From: Pseudaminobacter soli (ex Li et al. 2025)
Lineage (GTDB): Bacteria > Pseudomonadota > Alphaproteobacteria > Rhizobiales > Rhizobiaceae
NCBI RefSeq assembly: GCF_003012705.1
Contig: NZ_PXYL01000001.1
Coordinates: 62,001-126,000 of the forward strand
Length of the DNA: 64,000 nucleotides
Direction: 5' to 3'
Positions 44,535 to 52,565 of this stretch are shown piece by piece. Below the pieces are notes generated by a model that ran no database searches, was not told the DNA's origin, and saw only the letters and a program-made list of their open reading frames with translations. The position numbers and the translations under genes were made by a program. Position 1 is the first letter of the stretch. Each line of letters begins with the position of its first letter.

Positions 44535-44570
44535 AACGCCCCGCCCATACCGGCGGGGCGTTTTTGTTTT
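44535..44570 (+). terminator. Terminator after ettA
   Basis: AACGCCCCGCC (44535-44545) and GGCGGGGCGTT (44552-44562), perfect 11-bp stem with six-base loop, then TTTTGTTTT. Strong intrinsic terminator. Confidence 0.9.
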
Positions 44571-44594
44571 GTGTGCCTGCAGGAGCCTATGCCG

Positions 44595-45362
44595 ATGAAA
44601 GACTGGTCCGCTTCGCAATATCTGAAATTCGAGGACGAGCGGACGCGGCCCGCGCGTGATCTCCTGGCGCAGGTGCTCATCGAACGTCCGCGCCATGTGG
44701 TGGACATCGGCTGCGGGCCAGGCAATTCCACCGAGCTTCTGGTCGAGCGCTGGCCGGAGGCAAAGGTGTCCGGCTTCGACAGCTCGCCGGCCATGATCCA
44801 AGACGCGAAGAAGCGGCTGTCTTCGGTCGACTTCCGGATCGCGGATGCCGAAAGCTGGACGCCGGACGAGCCGGTGGACGTCATCTTCGCAAATGCGGTG
44901 TTCCAGTGGCTGCCCAATCACCAGCAGGTTCTGGCGCGGCTGCTCGGCCTCTTGGCGCCGGGCGGCTTCCTGGCCGTGCAGATGCCCGACAATATGGGCG
45001 AGCCCTCGCATGTGGCCATGCGCGAGACGGCCGCCGCCATGCCCTTCGCAGCCAAGATCGCCGGGGCCGCCCGCGCGCCGCTGCCGCCTGTCGTGTCGTA
45101 TTACGACCTTCTGGGCCCACAGGCCGCGCGGCTCGACATCTGGCACACCATCTACAATCATCCGCTGGCGGATGCCACTGCGATTGTCGAATGGGTCAAG
45201 GGGACGGGACTGCGGCCTTTCATCGATCCGCTGGAGGAGCAGGAGCGGCAGGCATTCCTCGCTGCCTATGCCGAGCGCATCGCTGCGGCCTATCCGCCGG
45301 CGGCCAACGGCAAGGTGCTACTGCGCTTTCCACGACTTTTCATCGTGGCGCAACGAAGATAG
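44595..45362 (+). CDS. tam: Trans-aconitate 2-methyltransferase
   Basis: 255 residues from ATG 44595; AGGAG nine bases before favours this over ATG 44589. The opener [20 protein letters not shown] is the Tam signature, followed by the SAM motif [20 protein letters not shown] and the strand [13 protein letters not shown]. Tam methylates trans-aconitate, an inhibitor formed spontaneously from cis-aconitate. Length matches E. coli Tam (252). 232 bases after ettA, following its terminator. Confidence 0.9.
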   Translation: MKDWSASQYLKFEDERTRPARDLLAQVLIERPRHVVDIGCGPGNSTELLVERWPEAKVSGFDSSPAMIQDAKKRLSSVDFRIADAESWTPDEPVDVIFANAVFQWLPNHQQVLARLLGLLAPGGFLAVQMPDNMGEPSHVAMRETAAAMPFAAKIAGAARAPLPPVVSYYDLLGPQAARLDIWHTIYNHPLADATAIVEWVKGTGLRPFIDPLEEQERQAFLAAYAERIAAAYPPAANGKVLLRFPRLFIVAQRR

Positions 45363-45487
45363 GAAGCAGCCTGCTTGGCGCGGCAGGTTAAGCTGACGTA
45401 AACTGCCGCACTGCAACAATAGGCTGACGATCTTGAAGGCGTGCGCGTATAGATCGTCGAGGGCATGCGCACAGGACAATCAAAAGC

Positions 45488-46609
45488 ATGCAGCGCGTCA
45501 TCATCAGCGGCATCGGCGTCGAAATCCCCGAGGCCCGCATCACCAATGAAGAGCTGGTCGCAAGCTTCAATGCCTGGGTAGATGCCGAGAATTTGAAGCG
45601 CGCCGGGCAGGGGCTGGAGCCGCTGTCGAAGTCGGATGCCGACTTCATCGTCCAGGCATCGGGCGTAAAGACGCGCCACGTCATCGACCGCGAAGGCATT
45701 CTGGACCCGACCCGCATGGCGCCGCGCATTCCCGCCCGCGCCGACGACGATCTGTCGCTGGAAGCAGAGTTCGGCATCGCCTCGGCGCGCAAGGCGCTGG
45801 CGCATGCCGGCGTAGGACCGGCGGATGTCGATCTCGTCATCTGCTCGGCGTCGCACCACCAGCGGCCTTACCCGGCGATCGCCATCGAGATGCAGCAATC
45901 CATGGGCACGCGCGGCGCGGGCTTCGACATGGGGCTGGGCTGCTCCTCGGCCGCGGCGGGCCTGCATGTAGCCGCCGGCCTGGTGCGCGCGGGCGTGCAG
46001 AAGCGCGTGCTGGTGACGACGCCGGAGATCATCACCGGCCATCTCAATTTCCGCGACCGCCAGACGCATTTCATCTTCGGCGACGCTTCGGCCTCCATGG
46101 TGGTCGAGGCGATCGGGGAGGACGAGGTGCGGCCCGGCTGCTTCGAGGTGCTCGACACGCGGCTGTGGACGCAGCTTTCGAACAACATCCGCACCAATCT
46201 CGGCTATCTCACCCGCACCGCCCAGGAAGATCCCTACATGATCGAGCTGGAAGGCAACATGATCAAGCAGGTCGGCAACCGGGTGTTCAAGGACGTCACC
46301 GTCGCCGGCCATCGCTTCATCGTCGACTTCCTGGCCGAGCACGGCCAGACGCCGGACGATATTCGCCGCTTCTGGCTGCATCAGGCCAATGCGCGGATGA
46401 ACGCCATGATCCTAAAACTCTCCTTCGGCCACGAAGTTGGTCACGACCGCGCGCCTATGGTGCTGGAGCGGCTGGGCAATACGGCCGGCGCGGGCGCCGT
46501 CATCGCGCTCGAGGAAAACCACGCCGACATGAAGGCCGGCGACTACGGCCTGCTCTGCGCTTTCGGTGCGGGCTATTCCATTGGCGGCGCGCTGCTGAGG
46601 ATGATGTAA
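45488..46609 (+). CDS. Beta-ketoacyl-ACP synthase III family protein (PA3286-like)
   Basis: 373 residues, longer than FabH (about 320). Thiolase fold with catalytic Cys in GLGCSSAAAG (C152), His in FWLHQANARMNAMI (H298) and Asn in GNTAGAGAV (N331). The segment SGVKTRHVIDREGILDPTRM and LNFRDRQTHFIFGDASAS match my memory of P. aeruginosa PA3286, which feeds octanoyl-CoA from beta-oxidation into fatty acid synthesis. Single gene between tam and a MOSC gene. The catalytic triad is intact, so it is probably active; chain preference is unknown. Confidence 0.8.
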   Translation: MQRVIISGIGVEIPEARITNEELVASFNAWVDAENLKRAGQGLEPLSKSDADFIVQASGVKTRHVIDREGILDPTRMAPRIPARADDDLSLEAEFGIASARKALAHAGVGPADVDLVICSASHHQRPYPAIAIEMQQSMGTRGAGFDMGLGCSSAAAGLHVAAGLVRAGVQKRVLVTTPEIITGHLNFRDRQTHFIFGDASASMVVEAIGEDEVRPGCFEVLDTRLWTQLSNNIRTNLGYLTRTAQEDPYMIELEGNMIKQVGNRVFKDVTVAGHRFIVDFLAEHGQTPDDIRRFWLHQANARMNAMILKLSFGHEVGHDRAPMVLERLGNTAGAGAVIALEENHADMKAGDYGLLCAFGAGYSIGGALLRMM

Positions 46610-46742
46610 GGGCAAATCTTCGGCGAGGCACAAGCTCTCCGCTGTCAGACACCAATCAGTCCCGCTCATGTACCGATCAGGCTTTTTGGCTGGACGTGAA
46701 GGCGACGCATCGGCATCTTCGCGCCGAAACATGAGGAATCCC

Positions 46743-47357
46743 ATGCTCGACCTGCAAAGCCCCGCCGATGAAATCGAAATCCTGCCCGCCAGGAAGCTGA
46801 ATGCTCGCGTGGCCGGGGTCTACATCGCCGAGAACGACGATTTCGAGACGCGGGCGACAGATGCGCTGGAGCTGGATTTCCGGGGTATCTTCAACGACTA
46901 CCATGCGGGCCACACGCGCCGCTCGGGCGGGCGCGAGCCGTGGTATCCGCGCGGCACCGAGATGCGCAACGAACGCCAGCTGTCTATCCTTGCGGCCGAC
47001 GAGCTGGCGCTGGCGGCCGAGGGCATGGGGCTTGCGGAAATCAGGCCTGAATGGATCGGCGCCAATCTCGTCCTCGACGGCGTGCCGCACCTGTCCATGC
47101 TGCCGTCGGGCACCATGCTGTTCTTCAAAGGCGGCGTGACGCTGAAGGTCGATGGGCAGAACGCCCCGTGCCGCATCGCCGGCCGCCGCATCGCCGAGCG
47201 CGCCGGCATGGCCGATATCGAAGCGGGCGCGCTGCTGTTCCCGAAGGCGGCTAGGCGCCTGCGCGGGCTCATCGGCTGGGTCGAAAAGCCAGGCCGCATC
47301 GAGCAGGGCGAAGAGGTTTCCGTGCGCGTGCCCGAACAGTGGATCTACCGGGCGTAG
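46743..47357 (+). CDS. MOSC domain protein
   Basis: 204 residues from ATG 46743 (ATGAGGAATCCC before it provides AGGA). MOSC domains (molybdenum cofactor sulfurase C-terminal) bind a cofactor or pass sulfur through a conserved cysteine; here the likely one is NAPCRIAGRRIAER, near residue 140. GREPWYPRGTEMRNERQLSI and ANLVLDGVPHLSMLPSGT are typical of stand-alone MOSC proteins. Substrate unknown. Monocistronic. Confidence 0.83.
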   Translation: MLDLQSPADEIEILPARKLNARVAGVYIAENDDFETRATDALELDFRGIFNDYHAGHTRRSGGREPWYPRGTEMRNERQLSILAADELALAAEGMGLAEIRPEWIGANLVLDGVPHLSMLPSGTMLFFKGGVTLKVDGQNAPCRIAGRRIAERAGMADIEAGALLFPKAARRLRGLIGWVEKPGRIEQGEEVSVRVPEQWIYRA

Positions 47358-47400
47358 CCCGCGCTATCCACTGCCGTCTGCGCGGCAGTTCAGTTCTTCA

Positions 47401-48234
47401 CTAGCGGTTGCCCTTCGGACCCTGCGCCATCAGCGCGATGTTGTCCCATTTTTCCCAGAGCGCGATGCGGTTGGCATATTCCTGCTTGATCATCGGCAGG
47501 CCGACATCGCCGAAGAAGACACGCAGCGGTGGCTCGGCTGCATCCACCAGAGCAAGCATGGCTGGGCCGGTCGCATCGGGATCGCCGGGAACGGTGGTTT
47601 GGCGGAGGTGGGTCATCTTGGCGCGCGCATCGTCATAAGCAGAAATCGGCGCGGCGAATTTCGCCGAAGGGCCGCCCCAGTCGGTGGAGAAGCCGGCCGG
47701 CTCGACCAGCGTGACATGTATGCCGAACTCGGCGACTTCCTGGCTCAGCGCCTGGCTAAAACCTTCCAACGCCCATTTGGAGGCGTGATAAAGACCGAGC
47801 GAAGAGAAGGCGTTCACGCCGCCGATGGAGGAGATCTGGATGATGTGACCCGAGCGTTGCGCGCGCATGATGGGCAGCGCGGCCTTCGTGACCCAGAGGG
47901 CGCCGAACACATTGGTTTCGATCTGGTCACGCGCTTCCTGTTCGCTCACCTCCTCGATGGCGCCGAACTGGCCATAGCCTGCATTGTTGATGACGACATC
48001 CAGCCGGCCGAAACGCTTGTGCGCTTCCGCCACCGCCGCATCGACGGCCTTCTTGTCGTCGACGTCCAGCTTCACGGCGGCGACGCTCTTGCCGTATTTC
48101 TCGACCAGTTCCGCCAGGCTGTCGGGATTGCGTGCCGTCGCCGCGACGAGGTCGCCACGGGCGAGGGCGGCTTCCGCCCAGACGCGCCCAAAACCCTTCG
48201 ATGTTCCGGTGATAAACCAAACCTTCTGCGCCAT
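47401..48234 (-). CDS. Short-chain dehydrogenase/reductase
   Basis: 277 residues. NAD(P) motif FITGTSKGFGRVWAEAALAR at residue 7-26, NNAG near residue 86, catalytic YHASKWALEG (Tyr-x3-Lys) near residue 153. Classical SDR, possibly NADP-preferring given the ARN segment after the second strand. Substrate unknown; the neighbours do not indicate a pathway. It is convergent with the MOSC gene. Confidence 0.87.
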   Translation of the reverse strand: MAQKVWFITGTSKGFGRVWAEAALARGDLVAATARNPDSLAELVEKYGKSVAAVKLDVDDKKAVDAAVAEAHKRFGRLDVVINNAGYGQFGAIEEVSEQEARDQIETNVFGALWVTKAALPIMRAQRSGHIIQISSIGGVNAFSSLGLYHASKWALEGFSQALSQEVAEFGIHVTLVEPAGFSTDWGGPSAKFAAPISAYDDARAKMTHLRQTTVPGDPDATGPAMLALVDAAEPPLRVFFGDVGLPMIKQEYANRIALWEKWDNIALMAQGPKGNR

Positions 48235-48353
48235 GACCGCAATCCTTTGCCGTGCAACTGACGTGCGTGAACGGAAAACTCCGCCCAGTGATATGAGCGG
48301 CGGATACGGCTTTTCAAACGCGGTCGATCAATCGTGATCGCGGCAGGGAAGGA

Positions 48354-48671
48354 TCATTCGTCCTCGTCGTCCGGGTCGAGCAGGCGGGTCGCGCGCCAGC
48401 GCGTCAGCACCTCGTTGACCTGGCCGACGACGAAGAAGCGTGCGGAGTCGCGGTCGTAGCCTTCCTCCAGCAGCCCCTCGTAGTCGGTGTGCTGGTGGCG
48501 CACATGGGCGACGGTGGCCAGCCATACGGCGATCGTCGGCGGCAAGGTTTTCAGGTGCGGCGCGCCGGCGTCGGCGCGGATGCGCTCGGTGTCGGAATAG
48601 GGCGCCATGGGCAGAAGCGCCGTCAGGGCCTTGGCAATGGCGCGCTGGCGGCCGGTGGAGGGCTTTGTCAT
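48354..48671 (-). CDS. DUF2293 domain protein
   Basis: 105 residues. The core RQRAIAKALTALLPMAPYSD, VAHVRHQHTDYEGLLEEGYDRDSARF matches what I recall of DUF2293, a short alphaproteobacterial family of unknown function. Its start overlaps the end of trmO by four bases (48668-48671), so both are one operon. Confidence 0.75.
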   Translation of the reverse strand: MTKPSTGRQRAIAKALTALLPMAPYSDTERIRADAGAPHLKTLPPTIAVWLATVAHVRHQHTDYEGLLEEGYDRDSARFFVVGQVNEVLTRWRATRLLDPDDEDE

Positions 48672-49186
48672 TCGGACCGCCCGAACACGGCGTCGGGATA
48701 GGCATCGACGCTGGGAATGTAGGGCTTCAGGTCGATAACCGGCGTGCCGTCGAGCGCGTCGATGGCGTCGAGCGTGAGAATGCCTGTCTCCATGTCGAGC
48801 CCGACCAGCCGCGCGATGTGCAGGCCGACCGGGTTGGGTCGGGCAGGGGAGCGCAAGCCAAAAACGCCTTTGGCGTCAGAGGCATGGCGCGGCTTCTGGA
48901 TGATTAGATTCCGTGGCGCGTGCTGCAGCCAGGTCAGGATCACCACATGGCTGGCGCGGCCGAGCCCTTCCAGTCCCGGCCGATAGGGTGCGTCGACCTC
49001 AACCGTCGCGCCGCCGCCCTGTTCCCGCGCGGCGCGCATGTTCTTGGGGCAATCGTCGCGTGTGGTCCATGGCGAGCGTATGCGGCCGATGAACACGACA
49101 TGGCCGTCGCCGGGCATGGTTGCCGGGTCTTCGGCCAGCGGGTGTTCGCCTTCGCGTTGTTCGAACATGCCCATGCGTACTGTCAT
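48668..49186 (-). CDS. trmO: tRNA (adenine(37)-N6)-methyltransferase TrmO
   Basis: 172 residues. TsaA/TrmO fold: IGRIRSPWTTRDDCPKNMRA near residue 33, LEGLGRASHVVILTWLQHA near 75, VFGLRSPARPNPVGLHIARL near 107 and IDALDGTPVIDLKPYIPSVD near 142. It methylates N6-threonylcarbamoyladenosine at position 37 of threonine tRNA. Start is uncertain: ATG 49186 has GGAAGG touching it, ATG 49174 has the same sequence 11 bases upstream. Divergent from the ArsR fusion gene. Confidence 0.87.
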   Translation of the reverse strand: MTVRMGMFEQREGEHPLAEDPATMPGDGHVVFIGRIRSPWTTRDDCPKNMRAAREQGGGATVEVDAPYRPGLEGLGRASHVVILTWLQHAPRNLIIQKPRHASDAKGVFGLRSPARPNPVGLHIARLVGLDMETGILTLDAIDALDGTPVIDLKPYIPSVDAYPDAVFGRSE

Positions 49187-49252
49187 CCTTCCGACTTAGC
49201 GCCATATGATGGTTCGCGCGCGACATTCGCCGTTGCAAACCGACGAAACATC

Positions 49253-49272
49253 ACATAAAGATATGTTTATGT
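49253..49272. promoter_or_regulatory. Palindromic operator before the ArsR-methyltransferase gene
   Basis: ACATAAAGATATGTTTATGT: perfect 7-bp arms (ACATAAA / TTTATGT) with six-base centre, 22 bases upstream of the start. TTGCAA (49233-49238) and TAAAGA (49256-49261) are 17 bases apart, so the palindrome overlaps the -10. A TTTATGTCTTTTTG run follows. ArsR-type dimers bind imperfect palindromes of this size, and SAH-responsive SahR sites in proteobacteria are AT-rich repeats; autoregulation is inferred. Confidence 0.6.
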
Positions 49273-49293
49273 CTTTTTGCATGAGGTCGCAAT

Positions 49294-50298
49294 ATGCGGG
49301 TAACCCTCGACTCCCTGGTTGATACATTGAAGGCGGCGGCCGAATCCAGCCGCTTGCGCATTCTGGCGCTTTTGTCACGCGGCGACCTGACCGTTTCCGA
49401 TCTGACCGAAATCCTCAACCAGTCGCAGCCGCGCGTCTCGCGCCACCTCAAGCTGCTGCTCGAAGCGGGGCTGATCGAGCGCTATCAGGAGGGCTCCTGG
49501 GCCTATTTCCGCGTTGCCGATACCGACGCCTCGCGCGACTTCGTGCTGGGGCTGGTGTCGCGCATGCATGACGGAGACCCGCAGATCGAGCGCGACATGG
49601 AGCGCTTGTCGTCCGTCAAGCGCAAGCGGCAGGAGCGGGCCCGCGAGTTTTTCGCCGAGAACGCCGCAAGCTGGGACGAGATCCGTTCGTTGCATGTCCC
49701 CGACAAGGCGGTGGAGACCGCGCTGCTGAAGCTCGTCGGCAAGCGGCCGTTCCAGTCCATGCTCGATCTGGGCACCGGCACCGGCCGGCTTCTGGAGATC
49801 TTCGCGCCGCTCTACCGGCGCGGCGTCGGCATCGACATGTCGCGCGAGATGCTGACAGTGGCACGCGCGAATCTCGACAAGGCGGGCGTTTCCAACGCGC
49901 AGGTGCGGCTGGGTGACATCTATGCGCCGCCGGTCGAGCGCGACTCCTTCGACCTCGTCACCATGCACCAGGTACTGCACTATCTCGACGATCCCGCCGC
50001 CGCGATCCGGGAGGCGGCGCGGCTGCTGCGCCCATCGGGCCGGCTGGTGATCGTCGATTTCGCTTCTCACGCGCTGGAGTTCCTGCGCGAGGAGCATGCG
50101 CATCTTCGTCTCGGTTTTTCCGACAGGCAGATTGCCGAGTGGTTCGCCGAGGCGGGCCTCGAACTCGAACAAACGCAGGATTTCGAGCCGCGCGGCGCCT
50201 CGGAAGCCAAGCTCACCGTCAAACTCTGGCTTGGCCGGGACCGGCGTCTGCTGATTGCGGACCCTGCGGCCAGCGCAGCCGCAAGGGAAACCGCCTGA
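49294..50298 (+). CDS. ArsR-family regulator fused to a SAM-dependent methyltransferase (SahR-like)
   Basis: 334 residues; ATG 49294 after GAGG. Residues about 10-95 form an ArsR winged helix (SSRLRILALLSRGDLTVSDL, then LNQSQPRVSRHLKLLLEAGL). There is no metal-binding cysteine pair (ELCVC) typical of ArsR. From about 120 to 310 a class I methyltransferase follows: SMLDLGTGTGRLLEIFAPLY, VGIDMSREMLTVARANLDKA, MHQVLHYLDDPAAAIREAAR. Its stop shares one base with metF, so the operon is tightly coupled. Fusion to a SAM/SAH-binding domain and metF partnership fit a sensor of the methylation cycle, as known for SahR. Whether the methyltransferase is active or only senses SAH is unclear. Confidence 0.85.
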   Translation: MRVTLDSLVDTLKAAAESSRLRILALLSRGDLTVSDLTEILNQSQPRVSRHLKLLLEAGLIERYQEGSWAYFRVADTDASRDFVLGLVSRMHDGDPQIERDMERLSSVKRKRQERAREFFAENAASWDEIRSLHVPDKAVETALLKLVGKRPFQSMLDLGTGTGRLLEIFAPLYRRGVGIDMSREMLTVARANLDKAGVSNAQVRLGDIYAPPVERDSFDLVTMHQVLHYLDDPAAAIREAARLLRPSGRLVIVDFASHALEFLREEHAHLRLGFSDRQIAEWFAEAGLELEQTQDFEPRGASEAKLTVKLWLGRDRRLLIADPAASAAARETA

Positions 50299-51221
50299 TG
50301 AACAATTTCGGCTTTTCGCGTCGACCCGATATTGGTGGCAAGATCAGCGTATCCTTCGAGTTCTTTCCGCCCAAGACCGAGGAGATGGAAACCCGGTTGT
50401 GGGATACGGTGACGCGGCTGGAGCCGCTGCAGCCGGAATTCGTCTCGGTGACCTATGGCGCAGGCGGCTCGACGCGCGAGCGCACCGCCCGCACGGTCAA
50501 GCGCATCCTGACCGAGACGACGCTGACGCCGGCGGCACATTTGACCTGCGTCGATGCCGTGCGCGGCGAGGTCGATAAGGTGATCGGCGAATTCGTCGAC
50601 ATGGGTGTCACGCGCTTCGTCGCGCTGCGCGGCGACCCGGTGGAAGGTGTGGGCGCGTGCTACAGCCCGCATCCGGGCGGCTACGCCAATGGCGCCGAAC
50701 TGGTAGGCGCGCTGAAGAAGGCGGGCGATTTCGACATTTCGGTTTCCGCCTATCCGGAAAAACATCCGGAGAGCCCGGACTTCGCCACCGACATCGACAT
50801 GCTCAAGCGTAAGGTGGACAATGGTGCCACCCGTGCCATCACCCAGTTCTTCTTCGACAACGATCTCTATGAGCGTTACGTCGAGCGGGTCCGCCGGGCG
50901 GGTATCTATGTGCCCATCGTGCCGGGCGTGCTGCCGGTGCACAATTTCGCGCAGGTTGCTCGCTTCTCAGAACGGGCCGGCGCGCATGTGCCCGCCTGGC
51001 TGGCCGAACGCTTCGACGGGCTGGAGAACGACCCGCAGACCCATGCGCTGGTGGCCGCCGCCGTCGCCGCCGAGCAGGTTCTGGATCTCGTCGAGCGCGG
51101 TGTCGACGATTTCCATTTCTACACCATGAACCGGGCGGATCTCTCGGTTGCCATCTGCCACATGATCGGCATCCGCGCACATGCCGTCTCTGCCGGCGGG
51201 CCAAGCTCGGCTGCTGCCTGA
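50298..51221 (+). CDS. metF: Methylenetetrahydrofolate reductase
   Basis: 307 residues. VSFEFFPPKTEEMETRLWDT, SVTYGAGGSTRERTARTVKR and LRGDPVEGVG are the MetF FAD/folate-site motifs; ITQFFFDNDLYERYVERVRR follows. It reduces 5,10-methylene-THF to 5-methyl-THF for methionine synthesis. Its ATG overlaps the TGA of the ArsR-methyltransferase gene by one base (TGATG), so it is translated after it and probably controlled through the palindrome at 49253. Followed by a hairpin terminator. Normal MetF length. Confidence 0.95.
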   Translation: MNNFGFSRRPDIGGKISVSFEFFPPKTEEMETRLWDTVTRLEPLQPEFVSVTYGAGGSTRERTARTVKRILTETTLTPAAHLTCVDAVRGEVDKVIGEFVDMGVTRFVALRGDPVEGVGACYSPHPGGYANGAELVGALKKAGDFDISVSAYPEKHPESPDFATDIDMLKRKVDNGATRAITQFFFDNDLYERYVERVRRAGIYVPIVPGVLPVHNFAQVARFSERAGAHVPAWLAERFDGLENDPQTHALVAAAVAAEQVLDLVERGVDDFHFYTMNRADLSVAICHMIGIRAHAVSAGGPSSAAA

Positions 51222-51233
51222 CGCATCAAATGA

Positions 51234-51260
51234 AAAGGCCGGGCGCTTGGCCCGGCCTTT
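51234..51260. terminator. Terminator after metF
   Basis: AAAGGCCGGGC (51234-51244) and GCCCGGCCTTT (51250-51260) are perfect complements with a five-base loop, flanked by A and T runs, so it can act in both directions for metF and the oppositely oriented microprotein gene. Confidence 0.85.
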
Positions 51261-51301
51261 CGAACTTTGCCAGACTGGCTGGCTCCCATCAGCTCCGCGG
51301 C

Positions 51302-51388
51302 TTAAGGAAGAACCCCCGCGATCAGGGCGCCGATAACAGCGAACGCAGCACAAATCATCAACGCGTTGATTGGCCGTGTAAGTCCCAT
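51302..51388 (-). CDS. Membrane microprotein, 28 residues
   Basis: Reverse-strand frame from ATG 51388 to TAA 51302. It is preceded by a perfect AGGAGG with 6-base spacing (AGGAGGCTAGATATG). The product begins MGLTRPINALMICAAFAVIG and ends with LIAGVLP: basic N-terminus and one 20-residue hydrophobic helix. This is the layout of a one-pass membrane microprotein. Convergent with metF, from which it is separated by the hairpin at 51234. Tandem TGCGACAC repeats lie about 80-105 bases upstream. I have no functional assignment. Confidence 0.65.
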   Translation of the reverse strand: MGLTRPINALMICAAFAVIGALIAGVLP

Positions 51389-51464
51389 ATCTAGCCTCCT
51401 GTTTGAGCTAAGGCGTTGAAGGATAGGTGACTTTCGGCAACAGGCAAGCAAAAATCATATTGCA

Positions 51465-51493
51465 GTGCGACACATTTGGCGCAAATGCGACAC
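51465..51493. promoter_or_regulatory. Tandem TGCGACAC repeat upstream of the microprotein
   Basis: TGCGACAC occurs at 51466-51473 and 51486-51493, exactly 20 bases apart (two helical turns), 78-105 bases before the microprotein start on the minus strand. A further GTGCGACAC is at 21944-21952. Face-of-helix spacing suggests cooperative binding of a regulator; none is known to me for this motif. Confidence 0.35.
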
Positions 51494-51535
51494 TGTCATC
51501 CCGCTTAGTTTTTGAAATAATTTCCAAAAGCCGGC

Positions 51536-52495
51536 TTAGGACTTGTGAATAAATTGTGGCGAACTACCGCCTTTTTTGCGCCGATAACCGGCCAGAAGCC
51601 GCCCGTCGATCGTCAGCAAGCCGAAGCCGATCAACGCCATGCCGAGCATTTCGAGCATGTCCAGGCGCTCGCCAAGGAAGGCGATTCCCAACAGCGTGGC
51701 GCTTACCGGCACGATCAGCGTCACCAGCGAGGCATTGGTTGCGCCCGCCTTGGCGACGAGGTTGAAGAACAGGATATAGGCAAAGGCCGTGGACATCAGC
51801 GCCAGCGCAAGCACTGCCGACCACACCGGCAGGCTTGCCGAAAACAACCCGGACGGCCCGTAGAGCAAGAGCGCGATCGGGATCATGATGATCGTCGAGG
51901 CGGTCATCTGGCCAGTCGCCACGACGGCCGGCGGCAGTGCCCGGAAGCGGCGGGCGAAGATCAGCGCAAAGGCGTAGGAAAGCGAGGCGCCGATCAGCGC
52001 CAGCTTTGCCCAGAGGGGCCCGCCCATGGCGTCAAGCAGGCTGGGGCCGATCATCACCGCGGTGCCGGCGATGCCGAGCACGATGCCGGCAAGCTTATTC
52101 GGCGTCAGCTTCTCGTCGTCGGTCAACAGGTTGGCGACGAGCAGTGTCCAGAACGGCGTGGTGGCGTTCAGCACCGAGGCCATCCCCGCGCCCAGCTCCG
52201 TCTGTCCGAGGAAGATCAGCGAGAAGGGGATGACGTTGTTGAGCAGCGCCAGGCCGAAGAAAGCGCCGAAATAGGGAAAAGCCAGGCGGAAGGAGGGGCC
52301 GCGGACGGCCAAATAGAGCTGCAGCGCAATTGCCGCGATCGCCACCCGGAAAAGCACCAGCACCAGCGGCTGGATTTCGGAAACGGCGATGCGCGCAAAG
52401 AAGAAGGAGCCGCCCCAGATCGCGCCGAGCAGCAGCAACTGGCCCCATTCCTTGGCGCCCATGGTCTTCTGCGCCGTGCCGGCCACCGTTGTCAT
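51536..52495 (-). CDS. EamA/DMT superfamily transporter
   Basis: 319 residues from ATG 52495 (GGGAGAGC before it). Ten hydrophobic segments; two EamA repeats, each with the glycine-rich start LLLLGAIWGGSFFFARIAVS and SLIFLGQTELGAGMASVLNA pattern. Drug/metabolite transporter fold; such proteins usually export amino acids or other metabolites. Substrate unknown. It lies downstream of the LysR gene with 70 bases between them; there is no clear operon signal. Confidence 0.87.
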   Translation of the reverse strand: MTTVAGTAQKTMGAKEWGQLLLLGAIWGGSFFFARIAVSEIQPLVLVLFRVAIAAIALQLYLAVRGPSFRLAFPYFGAFFGLALLNNVIPFSLIFLGQTELGAGMASVLNATTPFWTLLVANLLTDDEKLTPNKLAGIVLGIAGTAVMIGPSLLDAMGGPLWAKLALIGASLSYAFALIFARRFRALPPAVVATGQMTASTIIMIPIALLLYGPSGLFSASLPVWSAVLALALMSTAFAYILFFNLVAKAGATNASLVTLIVPVSATLLGIAFLGERLDMLEMLGMALIGFGLLTIDGRLLAGYRRKKGGSSPQFIHKS

Positions 52496-52565
52496 AAAAA
52501 AGCTCTCCCGGATGCTTTTGTTGCCCGAATCTGTAGAGCGGCGGCCCCGATTCCGCCACCCGATT

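Noticed and set aside
49187-49293. SAM-II or SAH riboswitch before the ArsR-metF operon
   Set aside because: The short leader is AT-rich with a single DNA palindrome and no pseudoknot-type pairing; protein regulation fits better.
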